Shown: positions 9,250-18,306, numbered from the stretch's first letter. The stretch is 64,000 nt of DNA from Bacteroides ndongoniae (GCF_900108345.1 NZ_FNVV01000012.1:124001-188000); one strand, 5' to 3'. Numbers and translations: made by a program. The notes: generated by a model not told the origin, from the letters alone.

Positions 9250-10107
9250 ATGTTCAGAATACTGTCACTCATCCTATTGTTCGCTATCGGTAGTGCATTC
9301 CAGACGCTACAGGCGCAGAAGTCTATCCGCATCGAAACCACCCTCAATGGCGACAGCATCATCATAGCCGATTCAACAGGACATGTTTACAAGATAAAAG
9401 CTCCAACCAAAAAGAAACGGAAAAAAGCCCAACGGCCCCAGCGCATCGACCGCGGCATCATGCAATCGGTCTTCATTCCCAAGGGGCAGTGGATGACAGG
9501 AGGTACGGTTTCTTATTCCGAACACGAGGAAGATAACCTGAACTTTCTGGTCATAAAGAACGTAGAAGGTTTGGGATATACGTTCAACGTCAGTCCGTAC
9601 GTCGGCTATTTCTTCAAGGACAACGTAGCGGCAGGCTTACGCTTCGGCTACAACCGTACCTATTTAGATATGGCCAACTTCGAACTGAATCTGGGTGAGG
9701 ACTTCAACATCAGCCTTAAGGACCTCTATTACCTGGAGCACGAATACCAGGTATCGGGTTTTCTGCGTACCTACATGCCCATCGGCAAAAGCAAGATTTT
9801 CGGACTGTTCAACGAAGTGCGCCTGACGTACGCCTACGGAGTAGGAAAGAATTCGACCGGTTCGAATACCGAATACGACGGTACTTTTGAACGGACACAC
9901 AACCTGCAAATCGGTATAGCACCGGGCATGACGGCCTTCGTCACCGACTGGTCGGCAGTCGAAGTATCGGTAGGCGTGATGGGCTACAACTTCAAATGGC
10001 AGAAACAGACAACCAATCAGATAGAAAGCGGCATGAGAAGAACGTCTTCGGGAAACTTCAAGATCAACCTCTTCTCGATTAACATCGGCATGACCTTCTA
10101 CCTGTAA
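9250..10107 (+). CDS. Outer-membrane beta-barrel protein
   Basis: 285 residues. The signal peptide ends at LQAQ (about residue 23). The mature N-terminus is Lys-rich (KKKRKKAQRPQR), then alternating beta-strand patterns follow (WMTGGTVSYSEHEEDN, YTFNVSPYVGYFFKDNVAAGLRFGYNRTYLD) ending in NIGMTFYL with a terminal aromatic-rich strand, typical of outer-membrane barrels. The start at 9250 is chosen for the signal peptide; the upstream frame from 9199 lies inside the palindromic element. It sits within the DUF4493/PCMD run, so may provide an outer-membrane partner for those lipoproteins (inference). Confidence 0.78.
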   Translation: MFRILSLILLFAIGSAFQTLQAQKSIRIETTLNGDSIIIADSTGHVYKIKAPTKKKRKKAQRPQRIDRGIMQSVFIPKGQWMTGGTVSYSEHEEDNLNFLVIKNVEGLGYTFNVSPYVGYFFKDNVAAGLRFGYNRTYLDMANFELNLGEDFNISLKDLYYLEHEYQVSGFLRTYMPIGKSKIFGLFNEVRLTYAYGVGKNSTGSNTEYDGTFERTHNLQIGIAPGMTAFVTDWSAVEVSVGVMGYNFKWQKQTTNQIESGMRRTSSGNFKINLFSINIGMTFYL

Positions 10108-10133
10108 ACCAACGATCAAGAAACGAACGAACT

Positions 10134-11786
10134 ATGATAAAAAGACTCTTCTGTTATATATGCTGCGTACTGGCATTAACTGCCTGTGCCATTGAGAACG
10201 ACATTCCCTACCCCATCGTTGACGGAAGCATCCAGGACTTTGAGGTAGAAGGACAATGCGGTCCCGACGGCAGTGGAAGCCAGCAAGCTACCATTGATAA
10301 AAATGCACGTACGGTGAAACTGTATGTGGACGACTCGGTTGACTTGTCAGAGCTGCGCATTACCAAACTGACCGTCAGCAACAATGCCACGCTGGTGCCC
10401 GACTCTACCCTCTGCCACAACTATGCCAAGTTTCCGACCGTAGGCTTCAGTTCGCTGGACGATATTCCCATCTCGTCGGATACCCGCATGGACTTTTCGA
10501 ACTCCGCCACGATCGTCCTGCGCACTTATCAGGACTATGCCTGGAGCATCAGCATCGAGCAGGTGATAAAGCGCGACATCGTTCTGGAAAACCAGGTAGG
10601 CAACGCCATTGTGGATGACATCAACCGGAATGTTATCATCTACGTGTCGCACGAACAACGGCTCGACCACATCAAAGTGACTTCGTTCAACCTCGCCGGC
10701 CAGCACGGCACGGTATATCCCGACCCGACTGCCGATGCCTACTTCGACTTCTCCGAGCCGCGGACCTTCTTTGTTTCGTATGGTTGGGAAGAGGTGAGCC
10801 ACCAGTGGACCGTCTATGTCTATCAGACCGACGAAAACGCATCGGGGCAGATAGACGTCTTCTCAAGAGCCACAAGTGCCACACTGAAAGGCAGCATACA
10901 AAGCGGCAAGCAGCCTGTGGTGGAATACCGCAAATCGACCGACAGCAACTGGACTTCACAGCCTTTGGCCAACATCGCCATCAGCGGTACCAACTATACG
11001 ACCGACCTGCAGCAACTCAGCCCCGGCACTGCATACGAATGCCGTGTCAGCATCGACGGCACCGTAGCAGGCACGCAGACGTTCACTACTGCACCCGCAA
11101 CTCCACTGACCGACGGCAGTTTCGACAACTGGCATCAGGAAGATAAACTGTGGAACCCGTGGAGCCAGGGCGGAACTTCTTTCTGGGACACCGGCAATAA
11201 AGGAGCCGTCACCATCAGCGACAGCAACTCCATCCCCACCAGCGAAACCTGCAACGGAAGCGGACTTGCCGCCTCGCTCGAATCGAAATACCTTGTCCTG
11301 AAGTTTGCGGCAGGCAACATCTTTACGGGCAGTTATGTGAAAACGGTAGGAACCAACGGTGTGCTGAGCTTCGGACGGTCTTTCTCGTCGTTCCCCAGCA
11401 AACTGCGCATCAACTATAAATACACTTCGGCCACCATCGACAAGGTGGGAGAAGATGCCCTTTCTTATCTGAAAGGACGTCCCGACTCGTGCCACATCTA
11501 CATCGCACTGACCGACTGGGACGAACCGCTCGAAATCCGTACGCGCCCCAGCGAACGCCAGCTGTTCGACAAAGCCGACTCGCACATCATCGCATACGCC
11601 GAACTGATACAAGGTTCCAGCACATCAGATTACCAGCAGAAGGACCTTGTGCTCGACTACCGATACACCAACCGCACACCGAAGTACATCGTCGTGGTGG
11701 CCAGCGCCAGCAAATATGGCGATTACTTCACCGGCGGAGTAGGCAGCAAACTGTGGTTAGATAATTTTGAACTGATTTACGAGTAA
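10134..11786 (+). CDS. PCMD-domain lipoprotein
   Basis: 550 residues with lipobox LTAC (Cys 18). The N-terminal 230 residues contain two Ig-like repeats of the type FEVEGQ...ARTVKLYVDDSVDLSELRITKLTVS and ...NRNVIIYVSHEQRLDHIKVTSFNLAG. A short Fn3-like segment (PGTAYECRVSIDG) follows, then a PCMD domain (about 320-550; LTDGSFDNWHQEDKLWNPWS...SFWDTGNKG). PCMD is named for its association with carbohydrate-metabolism loci; no enzymatic activity is established. It is 26 nt after the barrel gene and 2-32 nt before the next gene, consistent with an operon. Confidence 0.85.
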   Translation: MIKRLFCYICCVLALTACAIENDIPYPIVDGSIQDFEVEGQCGPDGSGSQQATIDKNARTVKLYVDDSVDLSELRITKLTVSNNATLVPDSTLCHNYAKFPTVGFSSLDDIPISSDTRMDFSNSATIVLRTYQDYAWSISIEQVIKRDIVLENQVGNAIVDDINRNVIIYVSHEQRLDHIKVTSFNLAGQHGTVYPDPTADAYFDFSEPRTFFVSYGWEEVSHQWTVYVYQTDENASGQIDVFSRATSATLKGSIQSGKQPVVEYRKSTDSNWTSQPLANIAISGTNYTTDLQQLSPGTAYECRVSIDGTVAGTQTFTTAPATPLTDGSFDNWHQEDKLWNPWSQGGTSFWDTGNKGAVTISDSNSIPTSETCNGSGLAASLESKYLVLKFAAGNIFTGSYVKTVGTNGVLSFGRSFSSFPSKLRINYKYTSATIDKVGEDALSYLKGRPDSCHIYIALTDWDEPLEIRTRPSERQLFDKADSHIIAYAELIQGSSTSDYQQKDLVLDYRYTNRTPKYIVVVASASKYGDYFTGGVGSKLWLDNFELIYE

Positions 11787-11818
11787 GTATGACAAAAGAG
11801 AATAGAAGAACCATCACA

Positions 11819-14038
11819 ATGAAATATATCAAGGCTTTATATGCGGGCTTCATCGGCTTGCTGCTGGCAGCCTGCCAGACGGAGCAGTGGGAAGGCATGG
11901 AGGGTGGTTTCCTGATATCGTTGGGAGAAGACGTGACCGTAACCACCAAAAGCACTCCCGCCGAACTGGGCAAACCTGTTAAAGAACAATTCTCGCTGAA
12001 GATTGTGAAAGAAAGCACCGGCAGCACATTGTACGATGGAACCTTTACTTCGGACCAGATTCCTGCTTCGGCCGGACTTTACACCGTGACGGCCACCTGT
12101 GGCGAAAATCCTTTATTAGGATTGGACACTCCTTATTATAAAGGAGAAGAGGCAGGAGTGGAAGTAACCGAAGGAGAGACCCGGACAGTAAACCTGAGCT
12201 GCAAAGTGGCCAATGCACTGACCAGCGTGACGTACGACGAGCCCGAGAAGTTCGATGCCTTGTTCTCCTCGTACGGTCTGAAGGTTTCTGTGGGCAATCA
12301 ATCCGTCACCATCAGCAAAGACAATGCAAAGAAAAGTGCCTACTACCGTGCAGGTACCATTCCGACCTTTCAGTTTGTCGGTACCCTGAAAGACAACGGT
12401 CAGGCAGTATCCATGACATTGGAAGATGACAAGCTGAAGAATGCCGACACCTTTGGCGCTGGCAAGCATTGCAAACTGACGCTGAAAGTGAAACCCGCCG
12501 CCTCCGGAGTTATCCTTACCGTAGCAAAGGTAGAGGTGGAGAATGTGACCATCTCGGAGACGATACCTGTGGAGTGGTTGCCCAAACCCAAGATAGAAGC
12601 CGAAGGCTTTGAAGGGAATTCGTTGTCGTTTGCCGAGACCGAAAGCAAAGCCGCAACTGTCAAGCTGAACACAGCAACAGCATTGCAAGACCTGAAAATC
12701 AAGTTCAATTTTGCCGATCCGCAATTTACAGCATTCAATCAGGAATACCAGCTTTCCACACTCTCTGAAGACACCCGAAAGGATTTAGAAGAAAAACTGG
12801 GCATCACACTACCTGCCATAGGCGATAGTTCCCCCAGCATACAGTTGGACAATCTGATAGCCAGACTACAAACCAATGCCGGTGAAGCGACTGCCAACAC
12901 CATTGAGCTGGATGCACAGGCTAACGGCCGATGGAGCCATGAAGACGCAGAAGCTAATCGTAGCTATACATTGAATTGCAATAAGCCGGAGTTCAGCGTA
13001 TCCGTAGATGCCAGCAACTGTTGGTCCAGAGAATTTACAATAAACGACATCACGGTAACAACGGGAAATGCAGAAACCATCAAAAACAATTTAATATATC
13101 AATATTATAATGGAACGGACTGGATAGAATGCAGCACACGAGACAATCAAAAAGGACGCGTCCAACAATTTGATGAAGCTGCAGAAGACATATCCCAAAA
13201 GAGCTATCGAGTACGTGCTTTGTATCGGGGAGCCATAGCCTCAACAGAAGCCGAAGCGACATTGGAAACTCCGGAACAATTACCGAATTCGGGGATGGAG
13301 GAATGGCATTGTTCAGGCCCATTCAGCCACAATGTATATAGCTATTATCCATATTCTGAAAATGATAAATGCTATTGGAACACTAATAATGATTATACAA
13401 CACGATATCGTCAAGGAACTTTTGGTTATCCGTATAATTGTTTTCCAGCAGTATCTTATGTTCCGGGCAGAAATGGAGGCAAAGCGGCAGAATTAAGAAA
13501 TACTGCATCCGGCGCAGGAAACACTACCGAAACAATTTTTACAGATGCAAAAATAGACAATAGAAACAGAGTTGCAGGAATATTATTCATTGGAGATTTT
13601 GAATGTAGTACAGGAATGAGCGCAACAAACTATTCTTATACTAAAACAAATGGTAAGGAATTTTATACCAGACCTACAGCATTAAAATTCTGGTATAAAT
13701 ATCTCCCTTATACAAACGATACATGGAAAGCCCATATTGAATTATGGGATGAAAATAAAAATATAATTATACAGCAAGACTTTCAATCCTCAACTTCACA
13801 AAATAATTATGTAGAAGCTGAAATAAAACTAAACTATAATGAGCAACAATCCTACCCTGTTTGCAAGTATATTTATATTATATTCCAATCAACCATAACA
13901 GAAGGAGAAAACATGCCGTTTGAATGGTTCAAAAGTTCCTATGATCTTTGGAAGGATGATGAACAAATCTCATATAAAGAACCACACATAGGCAGCATCC
14001 TCACCATCGACGACATCTCCCTCATCTACGACAAATAA
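11819..14038 (+). CDS. DUF4493 + PCMD lipoprotein, compositionally mosaic
   Basis: 739 residues from the ATG at 11819, which gives a clean lipobox (LAAC, Cys 19); the ATG at 11789 would add ten polar residues. DUF4493 covers about 20-240 (DTPYYKGEEAGVEVTEGETRTVNLSCKVAN), a middle region of unclear fold covers about 255-490, and a PCMD-like domain covers about 495-739 (LPNSGMEEWHCSGPFSHN...CYWNTNNDY...ILTIDDISLIYDK). The DNA changes from GC-richer before about 12730 to clearly AT-rich through about 13980, then back to GC-rich in the last 50 nt. This suggests exchange of the central and C-terminal part. The function is unknown. Confidence 0.82.
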   Translation: MKYIKALYAGFIGLLLAACQTEQWEGMEGGFLISLGEDVTVTTKSTPAELGKPVKEQFSLKIVKESTGSTLYDGTFTSDQIPASAGLYTVTATCGENPLLGLDTPYYKGEEAGVEVTEGETRTVNLSCKVANALTSVTYDEPEKFDALFSSYGLKVSVGNQSVTISKDNAKKSAYYRAGTIPTFQFVGTLKDNGQAVSMTLEDDKLKNADTFGAGKHCKLTLKVKPAASGVILTVAKVEVENVTISETIPVEWLPKPKIEAEGFEGNSLSFAETESKAATVKLNTATALQDLKIKFNFADPQFTAFNQEYQLSTLSEDTRKDLEEKLGITLPAIGDSSPSIQLDNLIARLQTNAGEATANTIELDAQANGRWSHEDAEANRSYTLNCNKPEFSVSVDASNCWSREFTINDITVTTGNAETIKNNLIYQYYNGTDWIECSTRDNQKGRVQQFDEAAEDISQKSYRVRALYRGAIASTEAEATLETPEQLPNSGMEEWHCSGPFSHNVYSYYPYSENDKCYWNTNNDYTTRYRQGTFGYPYNCFPAVSYVPGRNGGKAAELRNTASGAGNTTETIFTDAKIDNRNRVAGILFIGDFECSTGMSATNYSYTKTNGKEFYTRPTALKFWYKYLPYTNDTWKAHIELWDENKNIIIQQDFQSSTSQNNYVEAEIKLNYNEQQSYPVCKYIYIIFQSTITEGENMPFEWFKSSYDLWKDDEQISYKEPHIGSILTIDDISLIYDK

Positions 14039-14045
14039 CAGACAT

Positions 14046-14753
14046 ATGAAACGAACATTATATACACTCATTTCGCTCCTCCTGCTGATAAGCTGTCAGC
14101 AGGAAGACGTACTAACCGAAACGGGAAAAGGCTATCTGCAATTAGAAAGCCTTACCCTCGGTTCCGTCACCGCGGAAAACATCGTCACCCGTGCCGTTGA
14201 GGAAGACCTGTACATCAAGATATCCAACGGAACTGATGCGGACAAAGTCTATGCGCCGGGAGAGTTTCCCCAAGCCAAGGTGGAACTGAATGCCGGCTCC
14301 TATACCCTCGAAGCCTACAACGAAGCTTACCTTACAACAGGAGCCGACGACCCACGCTATTATGCCCGGACAACCTTCAGCATCGAGCCCGAGAAAGTAA
14401 GCTACATCGACTTGCAGGTACCGATGATCAACGTTGGCATCAGCCTGGCACCGTTCAGTAACGAACTGACTGCCTTATTCTCCAACCCTAAGCTTACCGT
14501 ATATACGACAGACTCCGGCGCTACAAAAACGCTTGATCCCGGCCAAACCACCTACTTCGACCATACGGACAACATGACCTTCACCTATACACTGACCGCC
14601 ACCAACACCGACGGGGAAACCTTCACGACAACACCCCAGACTTATGGAAACAACGACGGGCAAAGCGTAGAGCCGGGCCACTGCTACATCCTCAGCTACT
14701 CGCTGGCCGACACCCGCCTGCAAGCTGCCTGCACCGCAACAGCATCGCGCTAA
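14046..14753 (+). CDS. DUF4493 lipoprotein, last of the run
   Basis: 235 residues with lipobox LISC (Cys 17), followed by QQEDVLTE. DUF4493 fills most of the mature chain (GYLQLESLTLG, LNAGSYTLEAYNEAYL, DPRYYARTTFSIEPEKVSYIDLQVPMINVGISL). It starts 7 nt after the preceding stop. No PCMD domain is attached, so it resembles gene 1 of the run, and it probably ends the operon because a gap of more than 300 nt with hairpins follows. Confidence 0.82.
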   Translation: MKRTLYTLISLLLLISCQQEDVLTETGKGYLQLESLTLGSVTAENIVTRAVEEDLYIKISNGTDADKVYAPGEFPQAKVELNAGSYTLEAYNEAYLTTGADDPRYYARTTFSIEPEKVSYIDLQVPMINVGISLAPFSNELTALFSNPKLTVYTTDSGATKTLDPGQTTYFDHTDNMTFTYTLTATNTDGETFTTTPQTYGNNDGQSVEPGHCYILSYSLADTRLQAACTATASR

Positions 14754-14841
14754 TACCGCCCGTGAGTCATAACCATCCGAAATTCGCCGTGTTTCATCTG
14801 AAGTACCACGACAGGTATTTTTTCATTTGCCCACTCGTCAT

Positions 14842-14906
14842 TTTTTCCCAGTTAGGAAAATATTTTTTTCTAACTGGAGAATTATTTTTTCCTAACTGGG
14901 GAAAAA
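14842..14906 (+). terminator. T-rich hairpin with three CTAACTGG-type motifs, probable operon terminator
   Basis: The left arm (14842-14860, CCCAGTTAGGAAAA) pairs with the right arm (14885-14906, TTTTCCTAACTGGGGAAAA) with one bulge. A third partial copy, CTAACTGG (14870-14877), sits in the loop. It lies 90 nt after the last DUF4493 gene, in the otherwise gene-free stretch 14754-15091; apart from this and the promoter at 15013-15042 I see nothing there. Confidence 0.6.
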
Positions 14907-15012
14907 TAATTGCAAGAGTGGTTGCTCACGATTCATGTAACAGGCTGATAGTTAATATCCTTTTTATAGCGTATTCTATTGCTAAAACATTCCAATACAA
15001 ACCTGTATCTGC

Positions 15013-15042
15013 TTGTATTTTCAAGGCGAATCGTTATCTTTG
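15013..15042 (+). promoter_or_regulatory. Promoter of the DUF4251 gene (TTG-N19-TATCTTTG)
   Basis: TTG at 15013-15015, a 19-nt spacer, and exact TATCTTTG at 15035-15042, 50 nt upstream of the ATG at 15092. Confidence 0.78.
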
Positions 15043-15091
15043 GTTTGCCGAACTCATCAGTAATAACAAACGATATAAAAAAGAAAGCCTT

Positions 15092-15583
15092 ATGAAAAAA
15101 TCCTTCTGCATCATTCTTTTTACTGCGGCCGTTTGCTTTCCGCTTCATTTATCCGCACAAAAGGACAAACAAACCGAAAAGGTACGCAATGAACAAGCGG
15201 TCAAGAAAGCCATTGATGAACGCCATTTTCGCATTGATGTCAACTACATGACCCCTACACGAGGGCGAAGCCGTGCACTAACGGATAGCTATAGTCTGGA
15301 AGTACGCAACGACTCTTTATTTTCTTACCTGCCTTATACGGGCGAGGCCTACAGCATCCCTTACGGAGGAGGGAAAGCACTAAACTTCAATGCCCCCATC
15401 CAGACGTACGAAACAAAAGAGAAGAAACGGGGCCGTAAAGAAGTCAAGATTACTACGAGCAACGAAGAAGACAGTTATACCTATTCTGTAACAATCTCTT
15501 CAAACGGTTCGGCATACATACACGTACAACCCATTCGACGTCAACCAATCTCCTTTAGTGGACAAATAGAACTTGAAGAATAG
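15092..15583 (+). CDS. DUF4251 secreted protein
   Basis: 163 residues. The signal peptide (cleavage near LSAQ, about residue 23) is followed by a charged helix and the DUF4251 body: FRIDVNYMTPTRGRS, LTDSYSLEVRNDSLFSYLPYTGEAYSIPYGGG, and a terminal strand ending SFSGQIE. DUF4251 is a Bacteroidetes periplasmic family of unknown function. The long upstream open frame (from 14762) crosses the operon hairpin and promoter, so the start at 15092 is used. Confidence 0.9.
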   Translation: MKKSFCIILFTAAVCFPLHLSAQKDKQTEKVRNEQAVKKAIDERHFRIDVNYMTPTRGRSRALTDSYSLEVRNDSLFSYLPYTGEAYSIPYGGGKALNFNAPIQTYETKEKKRGRKEVKITTSNEEDSYTYSVTISSNGSAYIHVQPIRRQPISFSGQIELEE

Positions 15584-15602
15584 CCAATACGCTTCATTCT
15601 AG

Positions 15603-15683
15603 AAACAGATGTACATCAAGCAAAACAAATATTCTATTGATTATCAGCAATATGTATTTCAAAGATGTACATCTGTTTTTTTG
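15603..15683 (+). terminator. Inverted repeat with T-run after the DUF4251 gene
   Basis: AAACAGATGTACATC (15603-15617) pairs perfectly with GATGTACATCTGTTT (15664-15678), with a 46-nt loop and a following T-run. The core GATGTACATC is itself palindromic, so the two copies could instead be protein-binding sites. Confidence 0.6.
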
Positions 15684-15711
15684 TTCCGACGAACGATATC
15701 CGCTAATTTTG
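15680..15711 (+). promoter_or_regulatory. Promoter (TTTG-N20-TAATTTTG)
   Basis: TTTG at 15680-15683 and exact TAATTTTG at 15704-15711 with a 20-nt spacer, 71 nt before the ATG at 15782. Confidence 0.65.
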
Positions 15712-15781
15712 CAAACGAAAAGCCAAAGCTAACACAGAAAGAAGTTACAACTATAATAGCGATTCATAACCACCCTTAACA

Positions 15782-16468
15782 ATGAAAAATAAACTTTTCT
15801 TTTTCATACTCTTCAACTGTGTGTGCCTTGCTCTGCCTGCTCAGCAACGGGAAAAACGTCCGTTCTGGAAGGTAGAGCTGGAAGGCGCACTCAACAATTA
15901 CGATGCTTGGGAAGTGGAACCCTCCATCACATTTCTGCCCATACAATATGCTGGCATCAGCCTGGGATTGCTGTTTACACAACCTTATCATGATGAAAGC
16001 ATCAGTGGATTCTCGCAAAACCAGCAATTTCTTTGGAGCAGCACAACAGAGCACGCTGCCAGCTACTTTCTAGCTCTGCGTCCCAGCCTCCAACTGAATA
16101 CTCCCAAACTATGGGTGGGACGTGACAAAGACTATGCCCTTTACCTCTCCATATCTCCCGGACTCACCCTGCCCTTATCTGCCAACAACGAGTTCAACAT
16201 CGACTACTATCCCAATCAGACAGGCGTATGGACGGCCGTTCGTCGCGAGCACGTCAGCAACAAAGGTGCCCGTACCGTCTACTACCACCTGCGTACGGCT
16301 TTCTCGCTGGAAGTGGACAACGGACTCATCTTCTCGGTCGGATATACCTGCTCCGACTTCGACCTCTTCGGCGGAAGCCGGAACATCGTCATCGAAGGAA
16401 GAAAAATAGACTTACCCAAGCACAAGTTGATGCACTCGGTATCGGTAAGTCTGGGATATCGTTTCTGA
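15782..16468 (+). CDS. Predicted outer-membrane beta-barrel protein
   Basis: 228 residues with a signal peptide ending near LPAQ. The mature chain shows repeated amphipathic strands (ISLGLLFTQPYHDESIS, YALYLSISPGLTLPLS, GLIFSVGYTCSDFDLFGG) and ends in HSVSVSLGYRF, with the terminal Phe of outer-membrane barrels. I do not recognise a named family. It is convergent with the DUF2490 gene at 16492. Confidence 0.7.
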   Translation: MKNKLFFFILFNCVCLALPAQQREKRPFWKVELEGALNNYDAWEVEPSITFLPIQYAGISLGLLFTQPYHDESISGFSQNQQFLWSSTTEHAASYFLALRPSLQLNTPKLWVGRDKDYALYLSISPGLTLPLSANNEFNIDYYPNQTGVWTAVRREHVSNKGARTVYYHLRTAFSLEVDNGLIFSVGYTCSDFDLFGGSRNIVIEGRKIDLPKHKLMHSVSVSLGYRF

Positions 16469-16491
16469 TCTACATAATATTTGCTACAGTG

Positions 16492-17148
16492 TCAGAACCG
16501 ATAGATACACTCTACTCCAAAAATATTTTTGCTGCCGTCCCGTTCCCACTGCCGACAATAGAAAGCCTCTGCCTCCCATCGCTCTGCCAGAGGAAAGCTC
16601 AGACCAGTGCGATAGCGCATACGCGCCACATCAAAATGCTCGCCGCGTCCCAATCCGTTATACATCTCGACCGAGACATAAGGTTCCAACCGGCAACGGG
16701 CTATGTCGTAAGCCACTTTCAGTCGAGAACGCAGACGAAATTCTTTCTCTTCGGCACTGAATGTATGCTGAAAACGCTCACGCAACGACAGCTTGACGCG
16801 CTGTATCCGATGTGAAAGTGTGCCGTCTACATGATAGCGGTGACGAAACTTCCAGCCGGCTTCCTCCAGATTGCGGTAATGCACTTCGTAACCGGCACCT
16901 ACCTTCAAGAAGGGCAGCAGCTTGTATGAACCACCTACGTCGAGTCCCCAACGGTCAGTCATACTCAAATCGTCTTCGGTACGCCACTCCAGATTACTTG
17001 ACAACGTCAGCTTCGGCAAAACCTCGTATTTCACTCCCAACTTTGCCCAAGTGGTATTGTCCACATCCTGTGCAGCAATCCGTATTGTCAGCACCTGCAA
17101 TAAGAGAAAGGCAATAAGCCCTATGCCATATTTGCTATTGTTTTCCAT
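16492..17148 (-). CDS. DUF2490 family outer-membrane protein
   Basis: 218 residues with a signal peptide ending near IAAQ. The rest matches the DUF2490 layout: WAKLGVKYEVLPKLTLSSNLEWR near the start, paired strands with RRHRYH-like basic turns, and a terminal GVECIYRF strand. The family is predicted to form a small barrel; its function is unknown. An exact TATGTTTG -7 motif on the minus strand at 17200-17207 lies 52 nt upstream. Confidence 0.82.
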   Translation of the reverse strand: MENNSKYGIGLIAFLLLQVLTIRIAAQDVDNTTWAKLGVKYEVLPKLTLSSNLEWRTEDDLSMTDRWGLDVGGSYKLLPFLKVGAGYEVHYRNLEEAGWKFRHRYHVDGTLSHRIQRVKLSLRERFQHTFSAEEKEFRLRSRLKVAYDIARCRLEPYVSVEMYNGLGRGEHFDVARMRYRTGLSFPLAERWEAEAFYCRQWERDGSKNIFGVECIYRF

Positions 17149-17199
17149 TATGGTGTGTTCACTTACTTATCTAAAACATTGTTTTCCCTTTACAGATTG

Positions 17200-17207
17200 C
17201 AAACATA
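17200..17207 (-). promoter_or_regulatory. -7 motif (TATGTTTG, minus strand) for the DUF2490 gene
   Basis: Exact TAnnTTTG match, 52 nt upstream of the start at 17148. No matching -33 was found. Confidence 0.5.
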
Positions 17208-17234
17208 CAGGGCAATTTTGGAAAAAATCTGAAA

Positions 17235-18137
17235 TTACAATTGTGCAAGAACTGTTTCTACATTCGCTATAGCTTTTTTAGACAAACGTTCCACACTCTG
17301 CATCGATTTTCCCGAAATGTAGGGTGTATAAAGCACATTGGCATAGGGTGTCAGCAAATCTTTCAACTGGCCCATACCTGTAGCATCGCACAAATAAAAA
17401 CTGTTAGGACATGCCTTGAGCCAATGGCAAAGAGCCTCTGCCTGAAAAGTCGGCCCGACGGAAGTATTCACCAGAATCTTACGGTTTCCCAACAGATTGA
17501 ATTCACGTTCGCCCAACAGATAATTGTTGCGGGGAAGGCAAGTGCATACAATCTCTGCTTGCTGCAACAGTTCGTCAAGCGACAAATAAGTCATGCCTAC
17601 AGCCTCTGCATCAGGCTTACGGGTACGACTGTAATAACATATGTCAGCTCCCAGAAAACGTAAAGCATCAGCCACCATACGGCCGGTCTTTCCAAGCCCG
17701 ATAATACCGATTTTGCGGCCGGTAAGTTCTGTACTCTGATCCAGCCAGAATACTCCTCCGAAACCATGCAGCAAACGAACCAGTTCGCTGATAACGTATT
17801 CCACCACTCCTTCGTCGCCATAATCCTTCACACCCAATACCGTAATGCCCCTCTTGCGTGCTTCGACCACATCGACATTGCAACTTGCCGGATCATAAAG
17901 AGTGCAGCACATTCCTATGTAGCGCAGACCAGGACAAGCATCAAGCACGTTCTTTCTCACCGGTGTCCGAAACGACACCAACAGGCAGTCGGCATCTCCG
18001 ATCCGGCGTATTACCTCTTCCTCTTCCGAAGGGAAATCGTGATACATCACTACTTCCTCTCCCAGTTCATGCAACCGTTCAATAGCCGCCGTATTCAACA
18101 GTGTTTCGTCAACTCCTACAATCTTCTTGAATTTCAT
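17235..18137 (-). CDS. D-isomer 2-hydroxyacid dehydrogenase-like protein lacking catalytic residues
   Basis: 300 residues. The Rossmann NAD-binding domain is clear: GRKIGIIGLGKTGRMVADAL carries the GxGxxG motif, followed by a second beta strand ICYYSRTRKP. In active family members an Arg lies in the N-x-x-R-G motif, a Glu in D-V-x-x-x-E-P, and a His in T-P-H. Here the equivalent segments read NTSVGPTF, CDATGMGQL and YTPYISGKS, so all three residues appear to be missing. It may bind NAD(H) without dehydrogenase activity. The start at 18137 (MKFKKIVGVDE) is chosen; the 41 upstream codons do not fit the family. Confidence 0.85.
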   Translation of the reverse strand: MKFKKIVGVDETLLNTAAIERLHELGEEVVMYHDFPSEEEEVIRRIGDADCLLVSFRTPVRKNVLDACPGLRYIGMCCTLYDPASCNVDVVEARKRGITVLGVKDYGDEGVVEYVISELVRLLHGFGGVFWLDQSTELTGRKIGIIGLGKTGRMVADALRFLGADICYYSRTRKPDAEAVGMTYLSLDELLQQAEIVCTCLPRNNYLLGEREFNLLGNRKILVNTSVGPTFQAEALCHWLKACPNSFYLCDATGMGQLKDLLTPYANVLYTPYISGKSMQSVERLSKKAIANVETVLAQL

Positions 18138-18257
18138 CTGTAGACTTCTTTTATAGGTTAATATCCATAAGGTTTTCTTTTCATCCGAAAGCAAACTATA
18201 CAGGACTATTTGTCCCGCCAACACTCCATCAGTTTCCGGCTCGAAACTTCTCTTTTG

Positions 18258-18265
18258 CAAACCTA
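18258..18265 (-). promoter_or_regulatory. -7 motif (TAGGTTTG, minus strand)
   Basis: Exact TAnnTTTG match about 120 nt upstream of the dehydrogenase-like gene, divergent from the motif at 18299. No -33 was seen. Confidence 0.4.
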
Positions 18266-18298
18266 CACATAAACATCGGTTTATGAAACTTTTTTCCG

Positions 18299-18306
18299 TA
18301 TCTTTG
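18299..18306 (+). promoter_or_regulatory. -7 motif (TATCTTTG) for the DUF418 gene
   Basis: Exact match, 62 nt upstream of the ATG at 18368. Confidence 0.6.
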
